Origin: Haliangium sp050303215
Lineage (GTDB): Bacteria > Myxococcota_A > Polyangia > Haliangiales > Haliangiaceae
DNA: 64,000 nucleotides
Direction of reading: 5' to 3'
NCBI RefSeq assembly: GCF_050303215.1
Contig: NZ_JBNLBH010000146.1
Location: forward strand, 1-64,000
Below, piece by piece: positions 35,682-45,668 of the stretch; the first letter of the stretch is position 1, and every line of letters begins with the position of its first letter. Made by a program: the position numbers and the translations under genes. The notes under the pieces were generated by a model. That model had not been told where the DNA came from. It worked only from the letters and a program-made list of their open reading frames with translations, and did no database searches.

Positions 35682-36602
35682 TCAGGGCGTGCGCTCGGGC
35701 CGCATCGGGAAGAAGATCGACGCGCCGATGCCCACGAACAGGTGGTTCTGGAGCTGGGTGTCGTCCGCCGTGACCCGGTAGTCGAAGTTGGTATCCAGGC
35801 CCGAGGGGTTGTTCGAGAACAGGTAGTTGCGGACGGTGAGGTCCAGCGCCAGCCAGTTGGTCAAGAACACGTGGATGCCGCCGCCGAGGTACAGACCAAC
35901 CTTGGTACCGTCGTTGAGCGGCGGGTCGTCGTTGGGGTTGTTGTCGGGGTCGATGATGGGATCGCTGGTCTCATCGTCGGGGTCCACTCGCACGATGTTG
36001 CCATCGGCATCGCGGCGGATTTCGGTGAGCGGATCGTCGTCGTCGCAGACCGAGGGGCTGCAGTCGTTGGACAGCATGGCGAAGGCGACACCGCCCTGGA
36101 AGTAGAAGTCGAAGTTGACAAACGCCTTGCCGAAGGCCGCGAGCTTGCCGTACCACGGGGTGACGCTGAAGTAGGCGGCGCCGTGGATGGGCATGTCGTT
36201 GAGGTGCTGCTGGTACTCGTCTCGGGTCGGCTCGGGATCGCCGTCGGGGTTGGTCTCGTCGAGCGAGTCGATGATCTTGCTCGACAGACCGGTGTTGAGC
36301 CCGGTCCCGAAGAAGCCGACCGCGCCGGCCGAGAACATGTCCGAAAAATGATACTCGGCCCGCAGGCCGCCGCTCAGGGTGTAGCGGTAGTCGGCGTTGA
36401 CCGTCGACTCGAAGGCCGGGGTCAGCTCGAAGCGGCCCTTGACCAGGAGCAGGCGGTGGCGGACCGCGGGCTGCTCGTCGAGGGAGGTGGCCACGTTGCG
36501 TTCGCTCTCACTGCCGCCGGCCTCCGGAGGGGCCTCTTGGGCAAGCGCAGGCGCGGTGATGAGCAGAGCGAGTCCTGACAGGGTGATGGGCAGACGGTTC
36601 AT
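35682..36602 (-). CDS. Outer membrane beta-barrel protein (OMP_myx type)
   Basis: A 306-residue exported protein: signal peptide (about 1-21, TAPALAQ), then the outer-membrane barrel domain found in many Myxococcota (TIGR04565-like). Alternating strands such as ALDLTVRNYLFSNNP and LFVGIGASIFFP are visible. A long Asp/Asn-rich loop (about 180-225) includes a CSPSVC pair. GGAG lies 5-8 nt before ATG 36602. It is 12 bp downstream of a related barrel gene, so the two form one transcription unit. In Myxococcus, paired barrels of this type include GltA/GltB of the gliding machinery; nothing here proves that role. Confidence 0.82.
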   Translation of the reverse strand: MNRLPITLSGLALLITAPALAQEAPPEAGGSESERNVATSLDEQPAVRHRLLLVKGRFELTPAFESTVNADYRYTLSGGLRAEYHFSDMFSAGAVGFFGTGLNTGLSSKIIDSLDETNPDGDPEPTRDEYQQHLNDMPIHGAAYFSVTPWYGKLAAFGKAFVNFDFYFQGGVAFAMLSNDCSPSVCDDDDPLTEIRRDADGNIVRVDPDDETSDPIIDPDNNPNDDPPLNDGTKVGLYLGGGIHVFLTNWLALDLTVRNYLFSNNPSGLDTNFDYRVTADDTQLQNHLFVGIGASIFFPMRPERTP

Positions 36603-36614
36603 GTTCTCCTCGCT

Positions 36615-37589
36615 CTAACGGAACGTGGTGTACTCGAAGGACATCGGCCACCAGAAGCTCACCCCAGCCTGGAACATGACGTTGTTGATGAGCGCCGAGA
36701 CCGCTTGGTCCTTGGCCGCGTCGCCGTCGAACTCGGTCCGGCCGGCGGCCTCGAACTTGTCGATGAAGATGTAGTCCCGTACGCCGACGTTCAGGGTGAG
36801 GAACTTGGTGAGGAAGAAGCGCATCGACGCCCCGACGTTGGGGGTGATGAGGAAGTTGGTGAACGGCTCCAGCGCCGGGTTGCGTGGGATCACCTCGCTC
36901 TGGGTGAAGCCGACGCCCCCGCTCAGGGCCGCCTCCCAGTGGATGATGTAGTCGTCGAGCACTGCGAACTTGCCGTAGACGGGCACGTAGCCGAAGTTCA
37001 GTGCGGCGCTGTAGTTGTACTGATTGACCGCCGGCAGGCGGCGGGCCTGGAACGCGACCAAATCGAAGGGATCGCGCAGGTTCTTCACGTACGCGAACCC
37101 CTCGAGACCGACCGAGAGCACGTCGGTGAGGTAGTAGTTGAGCGAGCCCCCGAACTGGATGTGCTGGATCAGGTTGTCGTTCATGGTGATGCCGGTAATC
37201 GGCATCACCTCGATGCGCCGCAGCTTGAGGAACGGCTTGCGCACCACGACTACGATGTCCTGCCACGACACCCGGGTCTCGGCGCTGAGCTGCGCCGCCG
37301 CGGCCTCGGAGTCCTCGCTCTCGTCAAGGGCGGCCAGATCGGCCTCGAGATCGGGCTGGCCGCCCTCCATCTCGATGTCGGGATCGCCCTCGCCCATCTC
37401 GACGTCGGGATCGCCCTCACCCATCTCGATGTCGGGATCGGCCTGCTGGCCGTCATCCTGAACGGGGTCCTCCTCGAAGACGATGCCCTCGTCTTCCTCT
37501 TGCTGAGCCACGGCCACGCCGCCGGCCAACGCGAGGACACAAAGACCAGCGCTGGCGGCAAACACGACTCGACACAGACGACGCTTCAT
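36615..37589 (-). CDS. Outer membrane beta-barrel protein with acidic N-terminal repeats (OMP_myx type)
   Basis: A 324-residue protein related to its downstream neighbour. A signal peptide (about 1-29, GGVAVAQQ) is followed by a very acidic, low-complexity segment (about 30-95) holding three nine-residue repeats of DPDIEMGEG type, then a barrel domain (about 105-324) with strands like VLSVGLEGFAYVKN, FGYVPVYGKFAV and FLTLNVGVRDYIF. A predicted AAGGAAG site precedes ATG 37589. Gene pair order and distance (12 bp) suggest a hetero-oligomeric or paralogous barrel pair. The acidic segment may bind cations or a periplasmic partner. Confidence 0.82.
   Translation of the reverse strand: MKRRLCRVVFAASAGLCVLALAGGVAVAQQEEDEGIVFEEDPVQDDGQQADPDIEMGEGDPDVEMGEGDPDIEMEGGQPDLEADLAALDESEDSEAAAAQLSAETRVSWQDIVVVVRKPFLKLRRIEVMPITGITMNDNLIQHIQFGGSLNYYLTDVLSVGLEGFAYVKNLRDPFDLVAFQARRLPAVNQYNYSAALNFGYVPVYGKFAVLDDYIIHWEAALSGGVGFTQSEVIPRNPALEPFTNFLITPNVGASMRFFLTKFLTLNVGVRDYIFIDKFEAAGRTEFDGDAAKDQAVSALINNVMFQAGVSFWWPMSFEYTTFR
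37359..37439 (-). repeat. Three 27-bp tandem repeats coding DPDIEMGEG
   Basis: Three contiguous 27-nt units in the acidic N-terminal region of the upstream barrel gene. They differ at a few positions (I/V in the middle, GE/EG at the end of the last). Confidence 0.9.
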
Positions 37590-37758
37590 CCGGGCTTCTT
37601 CCTTTCTGAGCCGACTCTCATGCGGGCCCCGGGTAGCTGCACTGGAAGCAAAAAACCGTGCAAATCCGAATCCTTAGAAGCCAACTGGGACGGGCCTGAA
37701 CTATACCATGGTGGTTTTCGCGACAGCAAGGGCTGGCACCTGGATGAATGGAGTTCTG

Positions 37759-38982
<1,224 letters not shown>

Positions 38983-39108
38983 GGCGCCAAATGTATAACC
39001 GGAATCGGCCTGCCGTACTACGGCTCGGGGCGGGTTTGCGCGCCGGTCCCGGGTGGCTCGGCGGCCCCACTCGTGCGTCGCGGGGTACGCGCGGGCCTGC
39101 CGCCGGGG

Positions 39109-40341
39109 TCATTCGCGGAGTTGCTTGGGCGGGTCGTTGCCGCCGTCGCGCATGCGCCGGCCCAGGCTGCGCAGCCCGTCCCGGCCGGAGATCAGCCCGG
39201 CGCGCACGTCCCGGCGGGTGGCGTCCAGCTTGGGCCGATCCTTCTTGTCGGCGAACACGCCGATGGCCCCGAAAATGATGGGGACGAGCACCGCCTGGAC
39301 CACGGTGACCGCGACGTAGCCACCCACTGCGAAGGCCATGAGCAGGATGCGCACGACCAGGTCGAAGGGGGCGGGGACCGCGGCCGGCAGCTCGGCCAGC
39401 TCCTCGAAGGGCTTGGGCTCGCCCGACTCGAGCCGCTGCAGCGCCAGTTCGTCCTCGATCTTGCGCCGAGAGGCGCTCTTGGTCGGCTTGGCGGTCGTGG
39501 CTGGGGCGGGCAGGCCGCGCGCTCGCCGGAGCTTGGCCTTCTTGCTGCGGGCCATGCTCTTGGCCAGCCGCTTCGACACCTGGCGCGCGCTCTGGGGGCG
39601 CTGATCCGGGTCGGGATCGGTCATCGCCTCGAGCACCTCGATCAGGCCGGGATCGCGCCCGGCCAGGTGTTTTTGCAGGTCCATGCGCAGGCCCCGGCGC
39701 GGCACCTGCTCGGGTTCGACCCCGCCGGCGAGGGCGACGATGGTCGCGCCCAGACCATAGATGTCGGTGGCCGGCGTGGCCTGGCCGTGGAGCTGCTCGG
39801 GCGCCATGTAGCCGAAGGTGCCGATCACGGTCGAGCCGCCGCCCTCGCGCAGGGCGTCGCGGACCCCGCCGAAGTCGACCAGGGCCACGTTGCCCTTGGC
39901 GTCGCGCACCAGGTTGGCCGGCTTGATATCGCGGTGAATGACCGGGGGGCTGACGTGGTGAATGTAGTCGAGGATGTCGAGCACCCGGGACAGGATGTCA
40001 CGCAGGTCGTCGTCGGTGAAGCTCACCCGGGTGGCGATGGCGCGCAGGCTGGCCCCGCGCATGCGCTCCATGACCAGGTTGAAGACCCCGGGCTCGCTCT
40101 CGAACGAGGCCAAAAAGCGCGGGATGCCGGGGTGGCGCAGGGTCTCGAGCACCCGCGCCTCGCGCTCGAAGAGATCGAACTTCTTCCACCCGCTCGACTT
40201 GAGCTGGAGCTGCTTGAGCACCACCACCCGCTCACCCTTGGCCTTCTCGTCGCGGGCCAGGAAGGTCGCGGCTTGGGCGCCCGCGCCCATGCGCGGCCCG
40301 AGACGCCAGCGCTGGTCGAGCAAGGGGCCGTCGAACTTCAC
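39109..40341 (-). CDS. Ser/Thr protein kinase with C-terminal hydrophobic hairpin
   Basis: A 410-residue Hanks-type kinase. The kinase domain (about 11-265) has the GAGAQAATF loop, the VVLK lysine, VIHRDIKPAN, VDFGGV and GTFGYMAPEQ. A basic linker (about 268-305) is followed by two closely spaced hydrophobic segments (about 325-365, LMAFAVGGYVAVTVVQAVLV), so it probably anchors to the inner membrane with both ends inside. A basic tail follows. The GTG start at 40341 lies 7 nt after a TATACT box and has no ribosome-binding site. The last residues do not match a sensor domain. Substrates are unknown. Confidence 0.88.
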   Translation of the reverse strand: MKFDGPLLDQRWRLGPRMGAGAQAATFLARDEKAKGERVVVLKQLQLKSSGWKKFDLFEREARVLETLRHPGIPRFLASFESEPGVFNLVMERMRGASLRAIATRVSFTDDDLRDILSRVLDILDYIHHVSPPVIHRDIKPANLVRDAKGNVALVDFGGVRDALREGGGSTVIGTFGYMAPEQLHGQATPATDIYGLGATIVALAGGVEPEQVPRRGLRMDLQKHLAGRDPGLIEVLEAMTDPDPDQRPQSARQVSKRLAKSMARSKKAKLRRARGLPAPATTAKPTKSASRRKIEDELALQRLESGEPKPFEELAELPAAVPAPFDLVVRILLMAFAVGGYVAVTVVQAVLVPIIFGAIGVFADKKDRPKLDATRRDVRAGLISGRDGLRSLGRRMRDGGNDPPKQLRE

Positions 40342-40348
40342 GGCCGGC

Positions 40349-40354
40349 AGTATA
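40349..40354 (-). promoter_or_regulatory. Candidate -10 box of the membrane kinase gene
   Basis: TATACT on the minus strand, seven bases before GTG 40341. The distance fits a leaderless transcript. No convincing -35 box is present. The opposite strand carries the divergent CapA-like gene from 40455. Confidence 0.4.
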
Positions 40355-40454
40355 GCGGCATGGCGTCAGATTGGCGCGTCTGTGGGCGCCGGCGCACAAG
40401 CTCGGCCGGATCGGTTGACCGCGGCGTGTGCGAGCGGCCTCAATAGAGGGTCAG

Positions 40455-41675
40455 ATGTTCAACCGTCGTATGGACTCGGCCTGGCTGCTGGGGGTGCTCG
40501 CGGTGGCCGCCTGCGGCGGCGAGGTCGCCCCCGACGGTGTTCCTCAAAACGTCGCCGTCGATGCCGGGAGCCCGGCCGGCGACGCGGCGTCTGGCAGTGG
40601 GGCGGCGGCATCGGTCGGCGATGCGGGACCCGCTGACGCGGCGCCGCCGGTCACGGTCGGGCCACGGGAGCGCCGGATCACGCTGGTGGCGGTGGGCGAC
40701 CTGCTCTTCGGCCGCTACCTGGACCGGGACACCTACCGGCGGGTGCCGCAGCCGCCGACCGCGGGCGCACCGGTGGAGCCCTTTGGCGACGTGGCCGGCC
40801 TCATCCAGCGCGCCGATCTGGCCCTGGCCAACCTCGAGAGCCCGGTGTTGGTCGAGCCGGCGCGCTTCAAGGTGCACGACCGCATGACCTTCCGGGCCGA
40901 GCCCGGCGATCTGGCCCTGATGGCCGCGGCCGGTTTCGACGCGGTGTCGTTTGCCAACAACCACGCCCTCAACTTCGGCGCGGCGGGTCTGTCCGAGACC
41001 CTGGCCCACGTCGAGGCGGCCGGGTTGCGAGCGCTCGGGATCGGAGTCGGCCGGGACCGGGCCGAGCGGGCCGAGGTGTTCGAGGTCGGTGGCCTGCGGG
41101 TGGCGGTGCTGGCGCGTACGGTGTGGCTCAACGGCCACGCCGCGCCTGCGCGCGGGGCGACCATCGCGTACCACGACAACCGTTCGTTGCCGCGGGGCAT
41201 GGTGCGCGCGGTCGAGGCCGTCGAGGCTGAACTGGCCCCCGACGTGCTGGTGGTGTTCATCCACTGGGGCCGCGAGTACGAGCCCCACCCGCGCGGCCAC
41301 CAGCAGCGCGCGGCCCGGGCCATGATCGACGCCGGCGCCGACCTCGTGATCGGGCATCATCCCCACGTGATCCAGGACCTGGAGCGCTACCACGGGGGCG
41401 TGATCGCATACTCGCTGGGCAACTTCCTGTTCGACAACGGCGAGCTCAGGCAGCGCCGCAGCGCTGTCCTCGAGGTCGTGATCCGCGCGGAGGCGGGAGC
41501 GATCCGGGTCGAGACCCCCACCTTGCACCCGGTGCTCATCGACGATCAGCGCCAGCGTCCCGAGTGGGCCCGCGGCGAAGCTGGGCGGCGCTGGCGCAAG
41601 GCCTTGGCCGAGCTGGCGCCCGAGGCCCTCATCGCGCCCGCGCCCGCGCCCGCGTCCGCCCCGGAGGCGCGGTGA
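40455..41675 (+). CDS. CapA-family metallophosphatase lipoprotein
   Basis: A 406-residue lipoprotein: signal sequence with lipobox ending at C20 (LAVAAC), an Ala/Gly/Asp-rich linker (about 21-72), then a CapA/PGA_cap calcineurin-like domain (about 75-370). Metal-ligand motifs are visible: AVGDLLFGRY, ANLESPV, SFANNHALNFG, FIHWGREYE and IGHHPHVIQ. CapA proteins belong to poly-gamma-glutamate synthesis systems but many solitary relatives have unknown substrates; CapB and CapC are absent here. AGAGGG at 40445-40450 sets ATG 40455. The stop overlaps the next start as GTGA. Confidence 0.88.
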   Translation: MFNRRMDSAWLLGVLAVAACGGEVAPDGVPQNVAVDAGSPAGDAASGSGAAASVGDAGPADAAPPVTVGPRERRITLVAVGDLLFGRYLDRDTYRRVPQPPTAGAPVEPFGDVAGLIQRADLALANLESPVLVEPARFKVHDRMTFRAEPGDLALMAAAGFDAVSFANNHALNFGAAGLSETLAHVEAAGLRALGIGVGRDRAERAEVFEVGGLRVAVLARTVWLNGHAAPARGATIAYHDNRSLPRGMVRAVEAVEAELAPDVLVVFIHWGREYEPHPRGHQQRAARAMIDAGADLVIGHHPHVIQDLERYHGGVIAYSLGNFLFDNGELRQRRSAVLEVVIRAEAGAIRVETPTLHPVLIDDQRQRPEWARGEAGRRWRKALAELAPEALIAPAPAPASAPEAR

Positions 41676-42727
41676 CCGACATCGGCGTCGTGACCGATGC
41701 CGGTCGAGGATCAGGGTTGCGCGTGCTCCTGGTCGGACACGTGTCCCATGACCTCCAACCGGGGCTGACGCCCGGGTCCTTGTCCAGTGCCACCAGACCC
41801 GGGGGCGCGGCCTTCTACGCCGCCGAGGTCTACCGCCGGCTGGGCGCCGACGTGCACGTGGCCACGGTGGTGGGGGAGGACTTCGCCCACGACGAGGCCC
41901 TGGCCGGATGTCCGCACTGGGTCGTGCGGCGGGGTCGGACCACCACCTTCTCCAACGTCTATACCCCTGCGGGAGCTCGCATCCAACTCGTCGACGCGGT
42001 CGCGCCCGCGGTCACTCCCGAGCGCCTGCCAGTGGACTGGCGCGACTTCGACGTGGTCCACTTGGCGCCGATCATGGGTGAGGTCGACATCTCGGCTTGG
42101 CGCGCGGCGGTGTCGGCGCGGCGCTGGGTCATCAGCGTGCAAGGCTGGCTGCGCCGGCTGGGGGTCAGCCTCGATCACGCCGCCCGGGTCGCCCTGGTCG
42201 GCGCGGAGGCCGCGGCATGGGCCCGCGGGCGTCAGGTCTTGCCCCGGCCCTGGCCGGGCGGCGACGGGGATGGGCCGGCCCCGCGCGGACGCGGCGGCCC
42301 CGGCGGCGAGCGCGGGGGGCGTCGGGCGTCGGGCTATCTCGACGCGGCCTTGCTCAGCGAGGAGGATCTGGCCGGGCAGGGCGCGCTGCTCGACCGCCTG
42401 CGCGCGGCCGCGGCGGTGGTGGTGCTCACCGCCGGGGTCCGGGGCGCGGTGGTCTACGAGCGCGACCCGTGCCGGGCCACCCGCGTCGGGGTCTTCCCCG
42501 CCCGTGAGGTCGACGCCACCGGCGCCGGTGACACCTTCGCGGCCGCTTTTTCGGTCCACTACGGGGCCAGCGCGGCCGCGGTCGAGGCCGCCCGGTTTGG
42601 CGCCGCGGCGGCCTCGATCGCCATCGAAGCCGCCGGCACCGACGCTCTCGACCGCCTGTCCGAGACCCACGCTCGCGCTGGCCGGGTGCCGATCCTGGGC
42701 CCGGTTGCGGCCACGGAGGCGCGGTGA
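41672..42727 (+). CDS. PfkB-family carbohydrate kinase
   Basis: A 351-residue cytoplasmic ribokinase-fold protein. The N-terminal GHVSHD and RPGGAAFYAA substrate motifs and the C-terminal DATGAGDTFAAAF motif (catalytic base D287) are intact, so phosphorylation of a sugar, nucleoside or related alcohol is likely. A Gly/Arg-rich insertion (about 190-225) interrupts the middle of the fold where other members have a compact turn. GTG 41672 overlaps the CapA-like stop and the stop overlaps the amidase start, both as GTGA. The substrate is not deducible. Confidence 0.88.
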   Translation: MTDIGVVTDAGRGSGLRVLLVGHVSHDLQPGLTPGSLSSATRPGGAAFYAAEVYRRLGADVHVATVVGEDFAHDEALAGCPHWVVRRGRTTTFSNVYTPAGARIQLVDAVAPAVTPERLPVDWRDFDVVHLAPIMGEVDISAWRAAVSARRWVISVQGWLRRLGVSLDHAARVALVGAEAAAWARGRQVLPRPWPGGDGDGPAPRGRGGPGGERGGRRASGYLDAALLSEEDLAGQGALLDRLRAAAAVVVLTAGVRGAVVYERDPCRATRVGVFPAREVDATGAGDTFAAAFSVHYGASAAAVEAARFGAAAASIAIEAAGTDALDRLSETHARAGRVPILGPVAATEAR

Positions 42728-44196
42728 CGGCTCCCCTCCACACCCTGTCGGCCACCGCGCTCGCGGACCTGATCCGCCGCCACGAGCTGTCGCCCATCGA
42801 GGTGGTCGAGGCTCACATCGAGCGCATCGAGGCCGTCAACCCGGTGCTCAACGCCCTGGCCGCGGCCCGCTTCGAAGAGGCCCGGGCCGAGGCCCGGGCC
42901 GCCGAGCGCCAGCTCATGTCCACCACCGACCCGGCCGCGCTGCCGCCGCTCCTCGGGGTGCCGTGCACCATCAAAGAGTTCATCTCTGTGGCCGGTATGC
43001 CCCACACCGCCGGGGTCGTGGCCCGGCGCCATATCCGCGCCCGCAGCCACGCCACCGTGGTGCGGCGTGTGCGCGCGGCCGGCGCCATCGTGCTCGGGGT
43101 CGGCAACGTGCCCGAGGGCGGGATGTGGATGGAGACCGACAACAAGCTGGTCGGGCGCACCAACAACCCCTGGGATCCGCGCCGCACCGCCGGCGGTTCC
43201 AGCGGCGGTGAGGCCGCGCTGGTGGCGGCCGGGGGCGCGGTTTTCGGCCTGGGCTCGGACATCGGCGGCTCGGTCCGCATCCCGGCCGGCTTCTGCGGCG
43301 TGGCCGGCCACAAGCCGACCGGGCGTATGGTGCCCAACACCGGTCACTGGGGCGCGCACCCGGCCGCGAGCCCGTACCTGTGCATCGGCCCCATCGCCCG
43401 CTGCGTGACCGATCTGGAGCTGCTGCTCGAACTGCTGGCCGGGCCCGACGGCGTCGATCCCCACGCCCGCGACTGGCCCCGGCCGGCCCTGCCCCCGGGG
43501 CTGCCGGACGGGGATCTCACCGGCGTGGTCGTCTACCCCGTCGACGGCCAGGGCCCGTGGCGCGCGGCCTCGGTGATGCGCGCGCAGGTGGCTCGGGCGT
43601 GCGCGCTGCTCGAGGCCCGCGGCGCCCGCATCGGGCAGCTCGACGCCCCCTTGCTGGGGTCCCTGCGCACCATCTGGCTGGCCGCGATGCGTGATCTCGG
43701 ACAGGGCGACGACGGACCCTCCTTCGCGGCCATGCTCGGCGACGGCGAGCCCATCTCGCCAGCGCGTGAGCTGGTGCGGATGGCGCTGGGGCGCTCTCAG
43801 GTGACCGCGCCCGCGTTGGGCTTGGTCTTGCTCGAGCGGGTCGCGGAGTGGTTGCCGGACGCGCTCACGGCCCGGGTGCCGCGGCCGGCAGCGTTGCGCG
43901 ACCAGCTCGAAGCCCAACTCGGCGAGCGCGGGGTGCTGGTGCTACCGCCCTATCCCCGGCCGGCCCCGCGACATCGGGTCGCGCTGCTGTCGCCGTTTGC
44001 GTTCCTGGGCACGGCCCTGTTCAACATCACCGAGATGCCGGCGACCCAGGTCCCCACCGGCTTCGACGATCGCGGCCTGCCGCTGGGGGTGCAGATCGGG
44101 GCCCGGCGGGGCGGTGACGCCCTGGCCCTGGCGGTGGCCGGCGCGCTCGAGCGCGACCTGGACGAGTGGCGGCCGGCGCCGGTGTTGGCGCCCTGA
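42724..44196 (+). CDS. Amidase signature family enzyme
   Basis: A 490-residue amidase of the GatA/FAAH-like family. The Ser-cisSer-Lys triad is complete: K84 (CTIKEF), S159 in GGSSGGE and nucleophile S183 in GSDIGGSVRIP; the 24-residue spacing of the two serines matches characterised members. CGVAGHKPT follows as expected. FNITEMPATQVPTGF near the C terminus is typical of stand-alone amidases. GatB and GatC are not adjacent, and the coupling to PfkB and CapA-like genes argues for a small-molecule amide substrate, not tRNA. Start GTG 42724 overlaps the PfkB stop. Confidence 0.92.
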   Translation: MTAPLHTLSATALADLIRRHELSPIEVVEAHIERIEAVNPVLNALAAARFEEARAEARAAERQLMSTTDPAALPPLLGVPCTIKEFISVAGMPHTAGVVARRHIRARSHATVVRRVRAAGAIVLGVGNVPEGGMWMETDNKLVGRTNNPWDPRRTAGGSSGGEAALVAAGGAVFGLGSDIGGSVRIPAGFCGVAGHKPTGRMVPNTGHWGAHPAASPYLCIGPIARCVTDLELLLELLAGPDGVDPHARDWPRPALPPGLPDGDLTGVVVYPVDGQGPWRAASVMRAQVARACALLEARGARIGQLDAPLLGSLRTIWLAAMRDLGQGDDGPSFAAMLGDGEPISPARELVRMALGRSQVTAPALGLVLLERVAEWLPDALTARVPRPAALRDQLEAQLGERGVLVLPPYPRPAPRHRVALLSPFAFLGTALFNITEMPATQVPTGFDDRGLPLGVQIGARRGGDALALAVAGALERDLDEWRPAPVLAP

Positions 44197-44222
44197 TCCG
44201 GGCGCGCGGTATCAGGACCGAC

Positions 44223-44672
44223 TCAGGGCACGCTGGCGAGCACGTCGGCCAGCACGCCCATGTCCACCGGCTTGGTGACGAAGTCGTCCATCCCGGCGTC
44301 CAGGCACTGGCGCCGGTTCTCTTCCAGGGTGTTGGCCGTAAACGCCACGATGCGGGGTTTGAGGGCCCCATCTACGCCGGTGAGGATGGCCCGGGCGGCG
44401 CTGGGGCCGTCCATGATGGGCATCTGACAATCCATGAGGACCAGGTCGTAGTTGCCGCGAGCGCACATCTCGACCGCCTCACTGCCATTGACCGCGTACT
44501 CGATCTGACATCCCAGCTTCTCGAGCATGCGACCGGTGACCATGCGTACCACGTCGCTGTCGTCGACCATCAGCACGCGCAAGCCTCGCAGGCTATCGGC
44601 GAGCGCCGGCGCGTGCGAATGAGTCGTCGTGCGCCACGTGGAGTCGCGCCGATGATTCTTTGCGTACAACAT
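44223..44672 (-). CDS. Single-domain response regulator
   Basis: A 149-residue protein. After a 30-residue N-terminal extension, residues about 31-148 form a receiver domain with acidic pair D37-D38 (VLMVDDSD), phospho-acceptor D81 (LVLMDCQMP), Thr/Ser switch in FTAN and K134 in FVTKPVD. There is no output domain, so it may work in a phosphorelay or bind a target directly. ATG 44672 is the best start; longer frames read through an AT-richer region with no coding character. It converges with the amidase gene (26 bp between stops). No kinase is adjacent. Confidence 0.85.
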   Translation of the reverse strand: MLYAKNHRRDSTWRTTTHSHAPALADSLRGLRVLMVDDSDVVRMVTGRMLEKLGCQIEYAVNGSEAVEMCARGNYDLVLMDCQMPIMDGPSAARAILTGVDGALKPRIVAFTANTLEENRRQCLDAGMDDFVTKPVDMGVLADVLASVP

Positions 44673-44911
44673 AGGTTTCGCTGCACCAAGCACGACTCCA
44701 GTATAAAAGTTCCGTGGTTCTGTACGGTTATGACTTGGGTAACGAGGTGTCACGACTGTATGCCCGGTTGCATGCTTTGTGGCGATCGTGCTCCACATCG
44801 GGACCTGCACGTATGGTGGCCCACCTATTGTCTCGATATAAGTAAACTTCGAGATCTTCTCAACCGGTCGAGGTGCTTTCAAAACCACTCTCGAGGGCCC
44901 AACCTGGATTC
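44673..44911. promoter_or_regulatory. Comparatively AT-rich divergent intergenic region
   Basis: About 240 bp separate the divergent response regulator and XRE-cupin genes. The base composition is close to even, against roughly 70 percent GC around it. It contains several AT boxes (GTATAAAAGT at 44701, GATATAAGTAAACTT at 44835) that could be promoters for one or both genes, and a short AAGTAAACTT dyad that could be an operator for the XRE regulator. Boundaries and sites are unproven. Confidence 0.4.
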
Positions 44912-45463
44912 ATGTCAGACTCCGTCGCGGCCCACCTGGGCACCAACATCCGAACCTTGCGCGAGGCCCGCGGCCTCACCCAGCAACAGATCGCCACCCT
45001 GGCCGGGGTGCCCCGGCCCACCTGGGCCACGCTCGAATCGGGCGCGGCCAACCCCACGCTGAACGTGCTCATCAAGGTCGCGGCCGCGCTGCAAGTGCGG
45101 GTCGAGGAGCTCATCGGTCCACCCAGGGCCTCGGCCCGGCTGTATCGCGCCGACGAGCTGCCGGTGCGGCAGCGCGGGGCGGTGGAGGTTCGAAAACTCC
45201 TGCCCGAGCCGATCCCAGGGCTCGACATCGAGCGCCTGGCGCTCCCGCCTGGGGCCCACATGAGCGGGGTGCCGCACACGCCCGGCACCCGCGAGTACCT
45301 CACCTGTGAGCGCGGCGCGGTGGAGCTGTCGGCCGCGGGCAACACCTGGCGGCTGGGCCCGGGCGAGCTGGTCGTGTTCCGCGGCGACCAGAAGCACGGC
45401 TACAAGAACCCCGGCCGCAGCCCGTGCGTGGCCTACAGCGTGGTCGCCTTCGCGCCGGGGTGA
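44912..45463 (+). CDS. XRE-family regulator with cupin domain
   Basis: A 183-residue transcription regulator: an HTH_3 domain (about 9-63, with LTQQQIATLAGVPRPTWATLE as helix-turn-helix) and a C-terminal cupin_2 sensor (about 110-180, YLTCERGAVEL, GPGELVVFRGDQKHGYKN). This architecture usually binds a small ligand in the cupin and represses or activates a nearby operon. ATG 44912 is chosen because the HTH starts soon after; a GTG at 44873 would only add unlike residues. The downstream methyltransferase gene is 205 bp away on the same strand; no other obvious target is adjacent. Confidence 0.9.
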   Translation: MSDSVAAHLGTNIRTLREARGLTQQQIATLAGVPRPTWATLESGAANPTLNVLIKVAAALQVRVEELIGPPRASARLYRADELPVRQRGAVEVRKLLPEPIPGLDIERLALPPGAHMSGVPHTPGTREYLTCERGAVELSAAGNTWRLGPGELVVFRGDQKHGYKNPGRSPCVAYSVVAFAPG

Positions 45464-45668
45464 GCCCTGGGGGGGCGCGCGGGCGGCCGGCGAGGCAATG
45501 TCAGCAGCGCTCCTCGGCCTCGCGGGAGCACCGCGAAGCGCCGCAACACCGGGCGCTGCCGTAGCCCGGGCACGAACCGGCGCCATCTCGTACTGAGACC
45601 TTCCGCGCCCGCCCCTCGTCCTCATGGACAGGATGCTGCGGACATCCTAGTATGCGACCCCAATTGCG

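Noticed and set aside
40455..41675. Poly-gamma-glutamate capsule locus based on the CapA-like gene
   Set aside because: CapB and CapC are missing, and the neighbours are a PfkB kinase and an amidase, so capsule synthesis is not supported.
42724..44196. GatA subunit of the tRNA amidotransferase
   Set aside because: GatB and GatC are absent, and the overlaps with PfkB and CapA-like genes point to a stand-alone amidase.
44673..44888. N-terminal extension of the response regulator to residue 221
   Set aside because: The extra 72 codons lie in the AT-rich intergenic region, lack receiver or sensor features and have no ribosome-binding site.
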